Notes: generated from the letters alone by a model not told the origin. Shown: positions 33,601 to 45,050, counted from the first letter of the stretch. The stretch is 64,000 nucleotides of DNA from Neurospora intermedia (GCA_037102815.1 BTPP01000010.1:894736-958735), one strand, 5' to 3'. Program-made: numbers and translations.

Positions 33601-35659
33601 TATGCACAGGTACGTACGGCGATTATCTCGGCCACTGCTACTCCACCGGCCAACATTCCCACCTTATAAATCCCATCCTTGGAAGCCAAGCATATTTCAT
33701 CATAATCTTCAGGAGAAGGGCGACTGTCATGGGCAGCGGGTGGATGTGCCACCTCGGTGTACTATGCAGTATACACCGACACAGACCTTCACAAATCATA
33801 ATAGTCGACGACAAAACCCTCCATTTTCCGGTCCTCAGTCCAGTTTCTGGCACACTACTGAGCTTCAGACAGCCGGCCCCCGTTTAACTGATTTCTGGGT
33901 ACATGAACCCGAATCGGCTGGCAGCCGTTCATAGACCCGTCGATGTTCCGGTCCGCCACGCATGCCGTTCATAGCCTTACCGCCTCTCCCACCTTCCCGT
34001 CCTGCCACCGAACCCCCCCACCGGCCGCCCGCGGAATCGGAGTCGGCGCCAAAAATAAACCTTCAACTTACTGACTCGCCAAGAACATCATCAAATTCGG
34101 CACCACTACGGCATGCGGTACTGCAGTGTACTGTCAGGAAGACTTGTCGCATTTGGCATGCAAGTGGTAACCGCCCGGATCTCGCGCAAAACCACAAAAT
34201 TGCTTCATCATACGGGAGCGGCCTTGGCCTTCGGAGAGAAGTCATGGGCACCCTTGACCCCTTGGTCATAAATGCGTGATAAGCGATAAGACAACGACGC
34301 CTCCGTGCCGAATCATGTCGTCGGAACGGGTATGGCAACCATCGCCGGATCCTCCTTGCAAGCATTCGGTGCCTGAGCTTTGACCATCTTGGCGCCGCCT
34401 TCGTTCGAGAGACATTGACCGCAACCACCGGCTTCTCGGCAAAGTTGCTGGCGCCGCATGCGCGATCGACAAGCCAAGCCCGAGTACCAGTATTACTATG
34501 GTAAGCCCCGGCTTGGCTGCTCCTTGATGGGCCGAATCTCCCCGCGCCGACACACGGTTTTGCGGAATATCTCTGCCGGATCCCTCCGAGCTAACTACGA
34601 TGACCTTTTCCGTTATCAACGCCTGGACGCAAGTTGTCTATCGTGGTGAGACATACGTCTCTTTTTGTCTGTTTTATCGCCAGACAGGCATACAAATCCG
34701 AGGCACCAACCTGGCAAGTGACATGGACTACCAGAGAAACTTGATGCTTAGCGGCGATGGTATGAATAATCGTTTCACAGTTCAAGTTTTGAAGCAGCTT
34801 CCGTCCCATCTGAAGTTGATGTGGAATCATTTACCAAACTGTATCCAGTGATACACGTGCATGACTCGACTTTATCCGCTTTTACAGTGTGCAAAAGCAG
34901 TTTATATGTGACACAAGACGATCCTTCACGCGCTTCAAGTTGCTGCTGCAGCCTTGCTGGGTAACCCATGGCTACCTCATGTGTTGGATATCAAGATCAC
35001 CATGACGATGTTGCAGTCTGGCTTCTCTCCTGACTGAGTCTATCTCAAAAAAAAATCACAGACCAGACATTACGGCGTCTGGCTTTTGAATCGGCCCATT
35101 TTCCTTATTGACCAGTCTCAAAGAACTGCCTTCTCCCCGTCTTACCTCATGGTGTGCAACGGAAAGTGGGGATACCGTCCCTAAATTATGCGTCGCTCAT
35201 CTTTCACTCGTCTCCCCACGCTTGTGAACTTCTCGATTCCTGCTGAGCTCTGCGATTTTTGCTCTATGATCGGAGGGCTGTAAGGCGAGAATATCAACAA
35301 CCTACCCTTTTCTGCTCTCATTCTTCATAAAGATTGGCCGTTAAGATCGTCAAGACGTGCAGGGAAGGACTATCAACAGTACGTGATAGAGAGCAGTTTG
35401 CACTCGGTGGGTGGCAAAGTCGTGGGTAAATGATCAACGCCCATAGTCTACGTCGTCACCTTACCCTGTGGACTCTCTGCAGAACGAGGAGATTCATGTG
35501 ATAAAATATTTAGATAAGCAACTGCTGATGATCGAGTCGAGGCTCATCGTAGCAGCTCGACAGTTCACGTCAACCTGTGATTCACCCGTCCGGTTCGAAA
35601 TGTCGCTGCAACAAACATATTTGCCGATGGTTCTTTACCCTTGAACAACGCCATTGGAA
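30613..35659. other. 5-kb region without recognisable genes
   Basis: Between the transporter start (minus strand) and the 3' end of the PLC-like gene. Open frames are short, overlap on both strands and lack family signatures or paired splice sites. The base composition is ordinary, without the TA-rich look of RIP-mutated repeats. It may hold a long transporter promoter, non-coding transcripts or very small genes. Confidence 0.5.
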
Positions 35660-37411
35660 TCATGCCATCAGTCTCTGTTTGCTGAGTTGGAATGCAACAT
35701 CCGCCGTCGCTCCGTCAATAAAATCGTTCATCATAACGACAAGCGTGTCGTACCCACACGTCCTCAGAACGTTATCCCGACACCACGGCAACGTTTTGGA
35801 ATCACAGGTTGCCTTCGTCGCCAGAATACAGCTCGACGTTGTCCCCGCATCCAAAACTGAATACGCCACGGCCTTCGGAATGTTCGTCGCCGTTGCCTGG
35901 CACTGGATGTTGATGAAAGCCTTGCCTTTCCAGTTGTCCTCGGTGAGCACCTTCGGGAAGGCATCCACAATGCTCTGACCATCCATCGTGGCATTTCCTT
36001 CATCCGTATACGTCGACAAGCTATCAACGCTCTCCATCATGATCAGCCTCTTCTTATCCCTCCTCAACTGTGCAATCGTCGCGTGTCTCAGGTCATTCTC
36101 GTTCCCAGCCACTATCCGATCACCCGCCATCTTCAACGCTTGGTCAAGGTACTCTCTCTTATCCTGATCTGACGGCCTCGCACACTCATTCGGCACGCCA
36201 TCCCACCTCAGCTGGACCACCACAATTTCCTCCTGATGCGCCAGCAAGAAGGCTACCACATCCGCCAAAAACACATCATACCCCATGCCCGGGATCGCGC
36301 CATGCTGGAAATACAACTTGTCGGGTAGACCATCCTTCCCCCTCTGCATCGCCGACCTCACCGCCGCATGACAGTACGCCGGGCGGAACTCAAAGTACCT
36401 GGCTCCGATCCGTAACATGGCATCCAAGCTATCTTTCTGCGTCATGGCCAGACTAAAGATGATATTCGGCGCAATCAGCGCTATCGCCGGTCCCGAAATC
36501 GCGTCTGCAATCTCCGCCATGATGCGGTTATCGTGCACCAAGGTGCCCACCACCGCACCGCCCAACTTGCCGAGCAACTTGGAGCTGCTCGCCATGCTGT
36601 TCATGCCCGCGTCGTGCGCGCTGGGCAGCACCAGTCTCCGGAACCTTCGATTGGCCTGCCATGATCCAGGGGGAATCATGTCTTCCATCCATCGACTGCC
36701 GGCGGAGGAAACGGTGATGTAGCACTGGTGTCGTTTCGGCAAGATATCCTGCCCGGCGGGGCCGGATTCGTAAAACCCATACGTCACCACCACTTCTCTC
36801 CTCCGTCGGTTGGGTGTGGTGGTACTACCCTCGGGATCCACCCACGAGAAAATCGACGGCGTCGAAGCGATACTGTCCATGGTTCCCCCCGTTGCGAAAC
36901 CTGTAATGGCATTGATGTCGATCCATTGCTCTGTTATCAACAAGTTGTTGTTCTTGTTGCTGTCGTTGCTGTCTTGGCTCAGGGCTAAATTGACGCGAAA
37001 CGAAAAACGACCCTTTTTGTCAAAGAGAGAGGGGATGTTGCGGGCTTCCACTTCGATGGCCCGGGAGAAGAATTGCTGCTGCTGCTGCTGACTGGACGCC
37101 GAAGAAGTAGGGGGACTACTGGATTGGAAAACGACGGTTTCGCCGGGCACGGTTAAAGTGATGCTGCATGTTCCCCAGGAGGCGACAGTAGGGGAGATGT
37201 AGGCGGATACTTGGACGCCCTTTGACGGAAGCTTTTCTTGGATTTTGATGGACATTCTGCGGAATAAAGAAGGAGAGGCGCTTGAAGGAGTTGATGGGGA
37301 GGCGGAGGCGGAGGTGGAGGTGGAGGTGGGGGTTGAGGATGGGGAGGATGTTGATTTGGAGGTGAATGAGAAAGGGCGACGGTCTTTTTTAAAGAGGGTC
37401 TTGAGTATCAT
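35660..37411 (-). CDS. PLC-like phosphodiesterase (PI-PLC X-domain-like)
   Basis: Single exon, 583 aa. The N-terminal ~55 residues are Ser/Thr/Pro-rich and low-complexity. A fungal-specific beta-rich region with a Gln tract (CAG repeat) follows, then a TIM-barrel PLC-like domain. This starts at PGSWQANRRFRRLVLPSAHDAGMNS; His266 occupies the first catalytic position. A second His is in YFQHGAIPGMGYDVFL, followed by EIVVVQLRWDG. No signal peptide is visible. Related fungal proteins resemble bacterial PI-PLCs and GPI-directed enzymes, but most lack the Y and C2 domains of eukaryotic PLCs, as here, so the real substrate is uncertain. The last ~40 residues (CGYDTLVVMMNDFIDGATADVAFQ) complete the barrel. 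Confidence 0.85.
   Translation of the reverse strand: MILKTLFKKDRRPFSFTSKSTSSPSSTPTSTSTSASASPSTPSSASPSLFRRMSIKIQEKLPSKGVQVSAYISPTVASWGTCSITLTVPGETVVFQSSSPPTSSASSQQQQQQFFSRAIEVEARNIPSLFDKKGRFSFRVNLALSQDSNDSNKNNNLLITEQWIDINAITGFATGGTMDSIASTPSIFSWVDPEGSTTTPNRRRREVVVTYGFYESGPAGQDILPKRHQCYITVSSAGSRWMEDMIPPGSWQANRRFRRLVLPSAHDAGMNSMASSSKLLGKLGGAVVGTLVHDNRIMAEIADAISGPAIALIAPNIIFSLAMTQKDSLDAMLRIGARYFEFRPAYCHAAVRSAMQRGKDGLPDKLYFQHGAIPGMGYDVFLADVVAFLLAHQEEIVVVQLRWDGVPNECARPSDQDKREYLDQALKMAGDRIVAGNENDLRHATIAQLRRDKKRLIMMESVDSLSTYTDEGNATMDGQSIVDAFPKVLTEDNWKGKAFINIQCQATATNIPKAVAYSVLDAGTTSSCILATKATCDSKTLPWCRDNVLRTCGYDTLVVMMNDFIDGATADVAFQLSKQRLMA
37074..37092. repeat. CAG/CTG microsatellite
   Basis: A CTG run on the plus strand encodes the Gln tract of the PLC-like protein on the minus strand. 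Confidence 0.7.
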
Positions 37412-39974
37412 TGTCGTTTTGTTATGTTCCTTGTAGGCTCGTCTTGTGGTTTTGTGGTGTCTGCTTGGGCTGAATTCGGTGACTGGAGTTTAAGGTGATG
37501 TCAATAACCCGTTAATCAGCTACTGTTTGCATGGAATGGGCCAAGTTACATGTGGTGGATTAATGAGTGATAGCTGTTGTGGTGATGCTGTTGTTGAGGG
37601 AATAAGAAAGTGAATGGCAGTTCTTTTCAGAGAGGAAAATGATGCAAGCCTACAATCTTCAACCAAAAAAGAAACGAGAACTGACATTCAAAATAGGGTT
37701 GGGTTGGGAGGCCGCATTATATACGAACCAATACCGAACTCAAAATGTATCAATCGCGCAAGTCTCCCGCCCGGTACCTATCTTACCTAGCTTCGATCGA
37801 GAGCTTCAAGACCGGGAAGGCTGAAACACGGGGTGTGTCCCTCCGGGGTAATCCTGGAACAACTTGCAAACGTCACTTTAAGATTGGGCCTGGCGCATAC
37901 GGACATATGAATGATGTTGAACTGATCTCAAGAATTTGGACAAAGATGGTGACGTGCGACTGGTTCTCAAACTTCGAGAAGGGTTTACATGGCAAGTGAT
38001 TGATAGGTGTGATGGGAACGGGTGATGTGCGGCGCGTGCTGGGTGGTTGGCCTAGTTTGGCCAGCTGAGAGAGAGGCCAAGACTACCTACCTATTCGAAA
38101 GGCCATTCGAAAATGCCCGAGATGTCAAGGCGGCTTGACCTGAGCGCCTGAGCCGCTCTTTCGGGAACATGTACCTAGAGCTAGGTATGCAAATATGCAC
38201 CTGTGTGCATAGAATCTGGTTTGTTTGGGTGCGTGCCCACTTGAAGGAGGTATGGAGGGGCCAGGCACATGACATGCTTGGTTTCGCTTAACTCACTCTT
38301 CCAAGTTTTTGTCCTGCATAAAGCATGTGAATGGCTGTCTTGATAACTCAAAGTTGCGTTCAATTAGTACCTGGAGGTATGGAAGACCCGTGATGAACAT
38401 CAAGAACCTAATTCTTCGTGGGCATTTGAATCGCAACTTTGACCGAGGTATTCATGTGGCTGCTATCATCGATGTCACCACCGTTGAGATAATGATCGTT
38501 GGAAGGAGTGCTGCCTCGCAGGTAGGGATACAGCGTACGTAGATATTGTCAATAGGGAGGTATAAAGGATGAAGAGAAACACCCATCACTCCTTCCGAAA
38601 TCGCCATATCTGGTTCATCGTGTAAAGAGAGCTGTCAAAATAAGCTCGAAAGCCTATACAACAGTCCATACGTAGTTAGGGAAGTCACACTCAGGGGTCC
38701 ACGACCTTGGCGGGTTTATCCAAGTGAATTACATGTATCCGATCCTGAACTAAGGCTATTGTCGTCTATTGAACCTCGAACGACCTTGAGCAGAATGCAT
38801 AACGTACAAACCTACCTACCTCCGATAGCAGACATTACTTCTATCTCAAGTCGGACTCAAACAGAGTTGTCCTTTGGAAACATATCTTGACCTCTGGCTG
38901 CTATGCTCCTCTCTGGACAATAACCAAGCCGCTCTATTGCAGTTTTTCTCTTTCCTACAAAGGGCCCTTTGTCTTGCTAGGTGAACAATACGCTCCTTGC
39001 GCTCCTCTTTTGAGTCAAAATAGGAAGATTTCCGAGTTCAATTACCAGCTACATCTTGCTCGTTGAGGATGAAGACCAGCTGAAATGTAGAGGTATCCAA
39101 GGTACCCGCGGCTCCGGTAGACACGACCTGTCTGTAATGCATTAATATCTGCAGTGCAAAGCTTGTTTATTGCTGCTCCTGCTCGTACTGCTTAGAGGTA
39201 CTTATTATATCTGCAAGTAGTAAGCATGTAGAAATATTGAATGCCCGCTGCCTGCGGAATTTCCGTCATGCACTCGGTCAATAAAAGGGCTTGCGAATCT
39301 TTCATCTGTTCTTTTGCCCTACTTCACTGCCTGCCCATCTTCAAACGTAGGTAGACTTTCAAATAATCGACTCTTCTTGCATTTCCCGCTATCCCAGTAC
39401 AAACTTCAGTAGCGCGTACATACCTTCACGTTGACAGGGGAATCACGAGCCAGAGAATTTGTCCACCCTTAGGTAGGTACCTATTGAACCGATCATTGCA
39501 TCTTTCGCCTTCAGACGGCATTCAACCATACCCCTCTCTGCCTGTTACGGTCTCGCGTTTCCCGCTATCCCACGGCAGACTTTAGTAACGCAAAGATCCA
39601 GGCTGTCAGAGCGATCCCAAACCACAACCTTTTCGCCTTCCTTGCTTCGATCGCTACATCTTTCGTCTGCTCACAACACTCAACCACAACCCTCTACCTC
39701 CTCCGGTATCTTCTGTTCTGCCATCCTTGGACGGGCAAGAGCAGCGTGTATCTTGAGGTTGTTAGGGCTACCGCGAATCAGATCGTCTTCACCTTTGGGG
39801 ACACAAGGGTTCCATCTTTCACCTTTGTTCAGTACGTTGAATCGCGCCCGTCGCCTACCTCAATCTTGGTACTTTAGCCTTCGCTAACAGTTTATCAACA
39901 GTCGTAAACGGCAAGAGCTTTGAACAAGCACCAACAATCACCTGCTCACGCGAAGAATTTTTGCTTAGTTCACG
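37412..39974. other. 2.6-kb intergenic region
   Basis: Divergent spacer between the PLC-like gene (-) and the basic orphan (+). Has a possible TATA (TATATAAT, minus strand, 37714-37721). A diverged tandem duplication sits at 39.38-39.7 kb. No supported gene. Confidence 0.5.
39382..39695 (+). repeat. Diverged tandem duplication upstream of basic orphan gene
   Basis: TTTCCCGCTATCCCA occurs at 39382 and 39558, each followed by related sequence (CAAACTTCAGTAGCG versus CAGACTTTAGTAACG). A second block, GATC-TGCATCTTTCG-like plus CTCAACCA, occurs at 39491 and again at 39649. Offsets of about 176 and 158 bp indicate one unit of roughly 165 bp, duplicated and since altered by indels. Confidence 0.7.
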
Positions 39975-41969
39975 ATGAGCGGCGTATACCAAGGACCCCA
40001 AAGCGACTATCTCCCGCCGAGCTCAAGGTTCGCAGCAGGTACAAACAACAGTCGACCACAGGTGGCTCCCACAGGGCTCCCGGGTAGCAACCCGTGGGTA
40101 GAAAACTTGCGTGAGCAGCAAACCAGCCACCTGCATGGCTCACTGTCTTTTCAAGAGAGCGCCGAACTAGCCTCACGTCGCTTCATCGATGGGGGTAGCT
40201 CGGCTACAGCTCCTCCACGTCAGCAACCGACAGCACAAGAGACACAGAGCAGGGCAATGAGGGGCACCTTCTATGATCCCGTCAGGGACATAGTCCTGTC
40301 GCCGTCTGAATTCTCGCCTGCCCGCGCCGAGCCCGTGCTGGGCAACGCTTTGCCTGACGATGGCATTGTCGAGACGGTAGTGGCGACGGAGTCTAGTCCC
40401 ACTTTCAGCGAACCTAACTTCCACCAGATCGTCAGCAGCAACACTCAGTATTCAGTCCCCAATCCCCGCATCGAAATCGATCGGACTACTGCTTTGAAGA
40501 TACAGCTTTCAAATACCCGCAGAAGAACTTCAGCCTCTGGTTTTCATCAAATCCCGGCAACTGCTGTCGAGCCAGACCAGTACCAGAATCATAGCCGAGT
40601 AAAAGGCCCCCTCGCTCAAACACCACCACAGTCTGCACCCCAATTAGCACCACCAAATGCTCCAAGAACGTCTCCCATTCCTCAGAGAAACACCAGGCCA
40701 AAAGCGTCAGCCATGTTCAGAGACGATATCTTGCAGGACTTACTCCTACGCCAATCTAATCCCGAAGAACATGAACAGGTGCGTGAAGCAGCCTCGTACG
40801 GGTTCACCACCACTCTACAGCCAGCAAGAGAACGTTCCAACGATGCGGCGTTATATTCGCCACAAGAAGGACAAGAGGAACCACCAAGAAAGAAACTCAA
40901 CAAGAGAGGCGGCGCCCGTCCTGGTGCGGGGAGGCCACCGACCAAAATATTGAGGCAGCTGGCTAGTGAGACTACTCAGCAATCGCTCAGGCCTGGTAGT
41001 CTTTGGGGTCGGACGAATTCCGCTATTAGTCCTGGTGGTGGTAATCCTGGACATGCTGTTCGTGTTTCCGATGCTGGATCTCTCTCAAGCTCCTACTCTG
41101 GCTTTACCTTGGTCCCTTCCGCGGACCCTCACATTCAACCTTCAAGTTCTTTCCCAGCACCTGCCGGCCCCGGTAGTAGTGGTTCGGAACCTGAGTATGC
41201 ATCTGTTGCTGGTGCTGCATACACCACAGACTCTGGCACTGGCTTTGCGTTCGCCTCTTCTACTGGCACTCGCTACCACCCTCCAAGTTGCCTGTCAGCG
41301 ACTGTGGGCCCAAGTGATCTCAGTGGTATGTTCCCCAGCAAAGACAAGAGGCGCGAAGCGGATGGTTCGGATATCCACTCTATGGAGAGGAACTGGTCTG
41401 CTCCTGTGTCTACTTCTGTTGCTGTTCTTGCGGCTGCTTCTGCGCTTGAGATTTTAAAGGGGCAGAAAGAAAAACCACCGCGGTTACAACTTGCTGCCCT
41501 GGATATAGAAAGGGTCGGGGATGTAGAGGGTGGAAAGGGGGATGATGTCTCTGGTGATGTCAAGACAGGGGAGGAGAGAAGAGAGCGAGGAGTGGAACAT
41601 AAGTTTACAAAGGGTCCTGAAACCCTTGAGAAGGAAAACACTCCATGGCTGCAGTCGAGGAACCTGCACGAAGGCAAAAGCAAAACAGAGGAAACCAGAG
41701 GAGCCAAGGAACCAGAGCGCAGAACGCAAGCAGAGGGAAACGAGAAGAGACAGGCGGCAGTGAAAGGGACAGAAAAGGGAAATGGAAAGAGGAAGGCCAA
41801 TGCTATCTCCCCACTGGCAGAGCGCGCAGCCAAGGAACCGGCGAAAGGTGAGCCATCAGCAAAGCGGGCCAAGACAGCGACTATGTCCAACCCCGAGGTC
41901 TCCGAGGCGCCAGTGAGAAGAAGCGCGAGGCTCCTGAATTTTGCTGCTAAGGACTGCCAGGGTAAATGA
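39975..41969 (+). CDS. Basic, largely disordered orphan protein with GARPGAGRP motif (putative DNA-binding)
   Basis: Single exon, 664 aa, family not recognised. The N-terminal half is Pro/Ser/Gln-rich. Near residues 303-321 a nuclear-localisation-like PRKKLNKRGG runs into GARPGAGRPP, an AT-hook-like RP/GRP element. Residues ~490-640 are highly charged (Lys/Glu/Arg) and probably helical or disordered. The C-terminus has VRRSARLLNF, a short motif seen in many chromatin proteins. A nuclear, DNA-associated role is inference. An upstream non-coding exon is possible, since the leader is pyrimidine-rich and duplicated. The continuous 665-codon frame is strong evidence that the gene is real. Confidence 0.75.
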   Translation: MSGVYQGPQSDYLPPSSRFAAGTNNSRPQVAPTGLPGSNPWVENLREQQTSHLHGSLSFQESAELASRRFIDGGSSATAPPRQQPTAQETQSRAMRGTFYDPVRDIVLSPSEFSPARAEPVLGNALPDDGIVETVVATESSPTFSEPNFHQIVSSNTQYSVPNPRIEIDRTTALKIQLSNTRRRTSASGFHQIPATAVEPDQYQNHSRVKGPLAQTPPQSAPQLAPPNAPRTSPIPQRNTRPKASAMFRDDILQDLLLRQSNPEEHEQVREAASYGFTTTLQPARERSNDAALYSPQEGQEEPPRKKLNKRGGARPGAGRPPTKILRQLASETTQQSLRPGSLWGRTNSAISPGGGNPGHAVRVSDAGSLSSSYSGFTLVPSADPHIQPSSSFPAPAGPGSSGSEPEYASVAGAAYTTDSGTGFAFASSTGTRYHPPSCLSATVGPSDLSGMFPSKDKRREADGSDIHSMERNWSAPVSTSVAVLAAASALEILKGQKEKPPRLQLAALDIERVGDVEGGKGDDVSGDVKTGEERRERGVEHKFTKGPETLEKENTPWLQSRNLHEGKSKTEETRGAKEPERRTQAEGNEKRQAAVKGTEKGNGKRKANAISPLAERAAKEPAKGEPSAKRAKTATMSNPEVSEAPVRRSARLLNFAAKDCQGK

Positions 41970-42877
41970 GCTCGAATAGATTGCAGAAGACAGTGCGGGC
42001 ATGACAACTGGGCCAAGACGGTCAGCAAGGACATGAATGTCAAAGATTCGGTCGGGGGTACCGGGCAGCCTAGCAGTTGCAGTCACCGGGCATGTAACTG
42101 GAAGCCAATTGACCGACGTCACCGATTACTTCCAGACATTTTCAAGCGGTCGCGGCGTTATTGCGTGGATATGAGCCAAGTCTGGGCGCAGTGGTGATGT
42201 TTTTTTTAGGTCAGAATTCGATTGTGTGGTAGGGTTAGACACTCAGCGTTGTCGACTTGAGCGTGACTAAAAATGCCACAATGAAAAGTAATTGTGCAAA
42301 GCACTCGTCCAAAACCCCTCATTTTCGAGAAATTTCTCTGTGTGTCGTGACATTGTGTTGAAGGAAAGAACGAGTGTCTTGTTCGAGTTGCTGCCTCCGT
42401 CACTTTCTTCGTCAGGGTTAAAGTGGGGCCATCTACAGACTGCTGGCCACGGGCAAGACACTTCAGTTTTGAGCCACGAACATCATTGCAAGAACACTTT
42501 ATGCACAAAAGTAGCTGTTCATGAGCTCCTCCTGAATACTTATAGAAATACTAGATTGTACCGAATGCCATTCCGATGCGCGGGGTTAGGATGTTGACGC
42601 CCACAGTCAACAGACACTCACGCGTATGCCCTTCCCCATGAGGTTGTGCAAACATCACGGATAGCTGATGGATTCTACCTCTACCTCACTTCCTCCGAGA
42701 TACTGTTCTCTCCCAAATCCCCGCCTAATGCCAGTTTGACAAGCAATCAGTGAATGCTCAGCTCATACCATCTGTCAGTCTAGAGGTAGTAGAGGTACCT
42801 TCTGCCCCCTTTTCCTCCTCCTCCGTCACGTCCAGCAAAAAAAAGTGATAAAGGGGGGAAGAAATAGAAAAAAAGAT
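41970..42877. other. Intergenic region
   Basis: 3' flank of the basic orphan and upstream of the tRNA-like gene's terminator side. No gene supported. Confidence 0.5.
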
Positions 42878-43024
42878 GTGCGGTCCGGGACTCGAACCCG
42901 GGTTCTTTCGCTGTCAGATGTTCTCCCCTGGCACCTGTAAGGGCACTGACTATGCAGACCCAAGTAGGCTCTGTTAGGACAACAGTTTACTGAGCGAACG
43001 CGTTGACCACTACGCCAACCGCAC
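42878..43024 (-). tRNA. Intron-containing tRNA gene, probably tRNA-Thr(AGT), unusual anticodon loop
   Basis: Read on the minus strand. Acceptor stem GTGCGGT pairs with ACCGCAC. The D-arm is GCGT-AGTGGTCA-ACGC. Anticodon stem TTCGC pairs with GCGAA. The variable region is AGAAC (5 nt). The T-arm is CCGGG-TTCGAGT-CCCGG. A73 follows. All stems pair perfectly. With the intron at the canonical 37/38 site the intron is about 75 nt (roughly 42912-42986). The loop then reads T-C-A-G-T-A|A, giving anticodon AGT (Thr) but C instead of the near-universal T at position 33. The isotype is therefore tentative; an off-position intron would change the anticodon. Confidence 0.75.
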
Positions 43025-43082
43025 TTTGAGTTGTTGTTGAATTAAGGTCTGTCGACCTAATCTATATACCTCGAGTCAGGGA

Positions 43083-43262
43083 CCATGTGGTTTGGCTGGT
43101 GGTGGCGGTGATGGTGATGATGGTCTGGTGGTCTGGTAGTTTTCATGTTCGTGCTGATGCTCATACTCATACTCATGCTTGTCTTCATGTTGAAACTGAC
43201 GCTGGTGCTTAAGATGGTGGAGCTGGTGAAGCGAGTGCTTGTGTTGATGCTGGTGCTGGTAG
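43083..43262. repeat. Imperfect 3/6-bp simple repeat (GGTGAT / GCTGAT / CTCATA)
   Basis: About 180 bp of imperfect trinucleotide and hexanucleotide repetition. On the minus strand it would encode a His/Gln/Glu-rich stretch within a 103-codon frame (43076-43387), which I do not consider a gene. Confidence 0.6.
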
Positions 43263-44178
43263 GTAAGTAGGTACCCTAGGTAGTGTAGCCGTCGATGACC
43301 GATGTCTGGTGTTTCGAGGCTCGGTAACGTGAAGGCGTGCCTTCCTTCCTTGACAGAGGACCTGGGCGGACTGGTGACGCTTCCCATGGTGGTGAGTTGA
43401 GATCATTCTGTTCCTTCTGCTTGCTTGCAAAAGTGAGCCCAACGGCTCCTGCTTGGTGGACTTGTCATTCTTGTTTCAGCACACAACACTTCGATCGAGT
43501 TCATTGTTGGTGTTTCCTTCTATTTTTGTGCGCCACGACCTTTGTGATTGCGCTCCCACAACATTCAAAACCTGCCACCACCTTGTAATTTGCAGCAATT
43601 TTGTGATTTTGTGAGGGAACACCAAGCATGGACATATGCAGAGTAGCGGTAGATAGGATGCATAGGTGCAGAGCAAGTTAAACTTGCAACATTGGTAACG
43701 CATATTTTCGTGATGATAAGTAACATGGCGTTGAAGCCCTTCATTCTCCCAGCGACGCGGCCCTCCAGTGTACGAAGCTCTCGCACACCATCACCTGGTG
43801 CCTCGAGAGAAGCAGCAGTCAAGTATTAGGTAGGGAGCACTCTTCACCCAACCCGCACCGTCCATCTCCCATCTCGTCGCGTGTTGACTTGCGCGAACGG
43901 CATCTACAAAGCATCTTTGGCAGTGATACCAATGCTGTTACTTACGTGAATGATTATCAAAGACTATATCTGCAATGGAACCCCTCACTCAAATCTTGCT
44001 GCACCTTGAGCTCGGCGATGATGCAGATTTCTCCCGCCAGCTGTGTGTGTATTGTACTTGCCACTGCAGCCTGTACCAATGCGGCTCACCTCACCGCGCG
44101 TAGCGTGCGCGTCACCTTCCTTACCTACCTCTATTGTACCTCTAGAACACAATCGCGACTCACCCTACGCGTCAGCCT

Positions 44179-44194
44179 CCCCCCCCCCCCCCCC
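44179..44194 (+). repeat. Poly-C tract, 16 nt
   Basis: Uninterrupted run of C in non-coding sequence. Confidence 0.85.
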
Positions 44195-45050
44195 TCCGTG
44201 GCAATGCCAGTCACCCACTGAACCACCCATTAACAGCATACAGCCCTCCCCGAGTTCTAGGGACCATTTGAGGGTGCTACGAGCGGGAGCCACGTGGGCT
44301 GAACACAGCAAACGGGTTGATCAAGTTGCTATGGACAAGAAATCGACATCGAGGAAAGCCATGTACGACATCACCCGGATATGGCTGAATGACTGAAGGT
44401 GACCGAGTTTGGTGTGCTTGGCGTCAGAACGTTGGGATTTTGTTGAATTAGATTTAGGGGAGGAACCTTTCATATGATATTTATTGCAACAGTCAGGCAA
44501 GTCAGTTAGTCAAGGGTTACTTAGGTTTAGTCTGTTTTTAGAGCGATTGGAAGATGTTCAAAACCTCTATTGTGAGAGATATGGCTTGACCTATTTGATG
44601 GAGGCTCGATGCGACAATTGTCTTCACGCAAACTACCTCTACCTATAATGTGCGGAGTTGTTTTACCATCAGTGGAAGTAAAGCTGATCAAATATGTTCA
44701 AGAGGAGCTTTGCGCGGTTATTGAGGACGCTTCATTAATCAAGAGTCATCACTGATGCGTACCAAACAAAGCCTCTGCGACAGTTACTGAACCTGAGTCC
44801 CTGACTTTTGATGTCTATGTTATCCCGAAGGAGTGTTGGTGTAGAGCTGGCTTGAAGAGAAAATTTGTGACAAAAGAGACTAATCAATGAAGTGAAGAGG
44901 CTTCTTCGCCTGACCGCATGCCGCCGGGTATGTTGTATTGCTAGAGAAAGAAAGAAAAGTCATGCCCCAACGCCGTAAGTCAGATCATCGTTATCCCATT
45001 CAGTCTCCTGCCACCTGTCCCGTTTTTGTGTATCCCATCAATCCATTCGT

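Larger units (their letters stand above)
43025..45050. other. 2-kb gene-poor region
   Basis: Includes a low-complexity GATG/CTCATA-type stretch at 43083-43262 and a 16-C run at 44179-44194. No supported gene. Confidence 0.5.

Noticed and set aside
30613-35659. Possible dead transposon in the gene-free region
   Set aside because: No terminal repeats, no transposase or reverse-transcriptase remnants, and no TA-rich RIP-like composition noticed.
43076-43387. 103-codon His/Gln/Glu-rich minus-strand frame
   Set aside because: Its content comes from an imperfect simple repeat; no conserved motif or promoter signal supports it.
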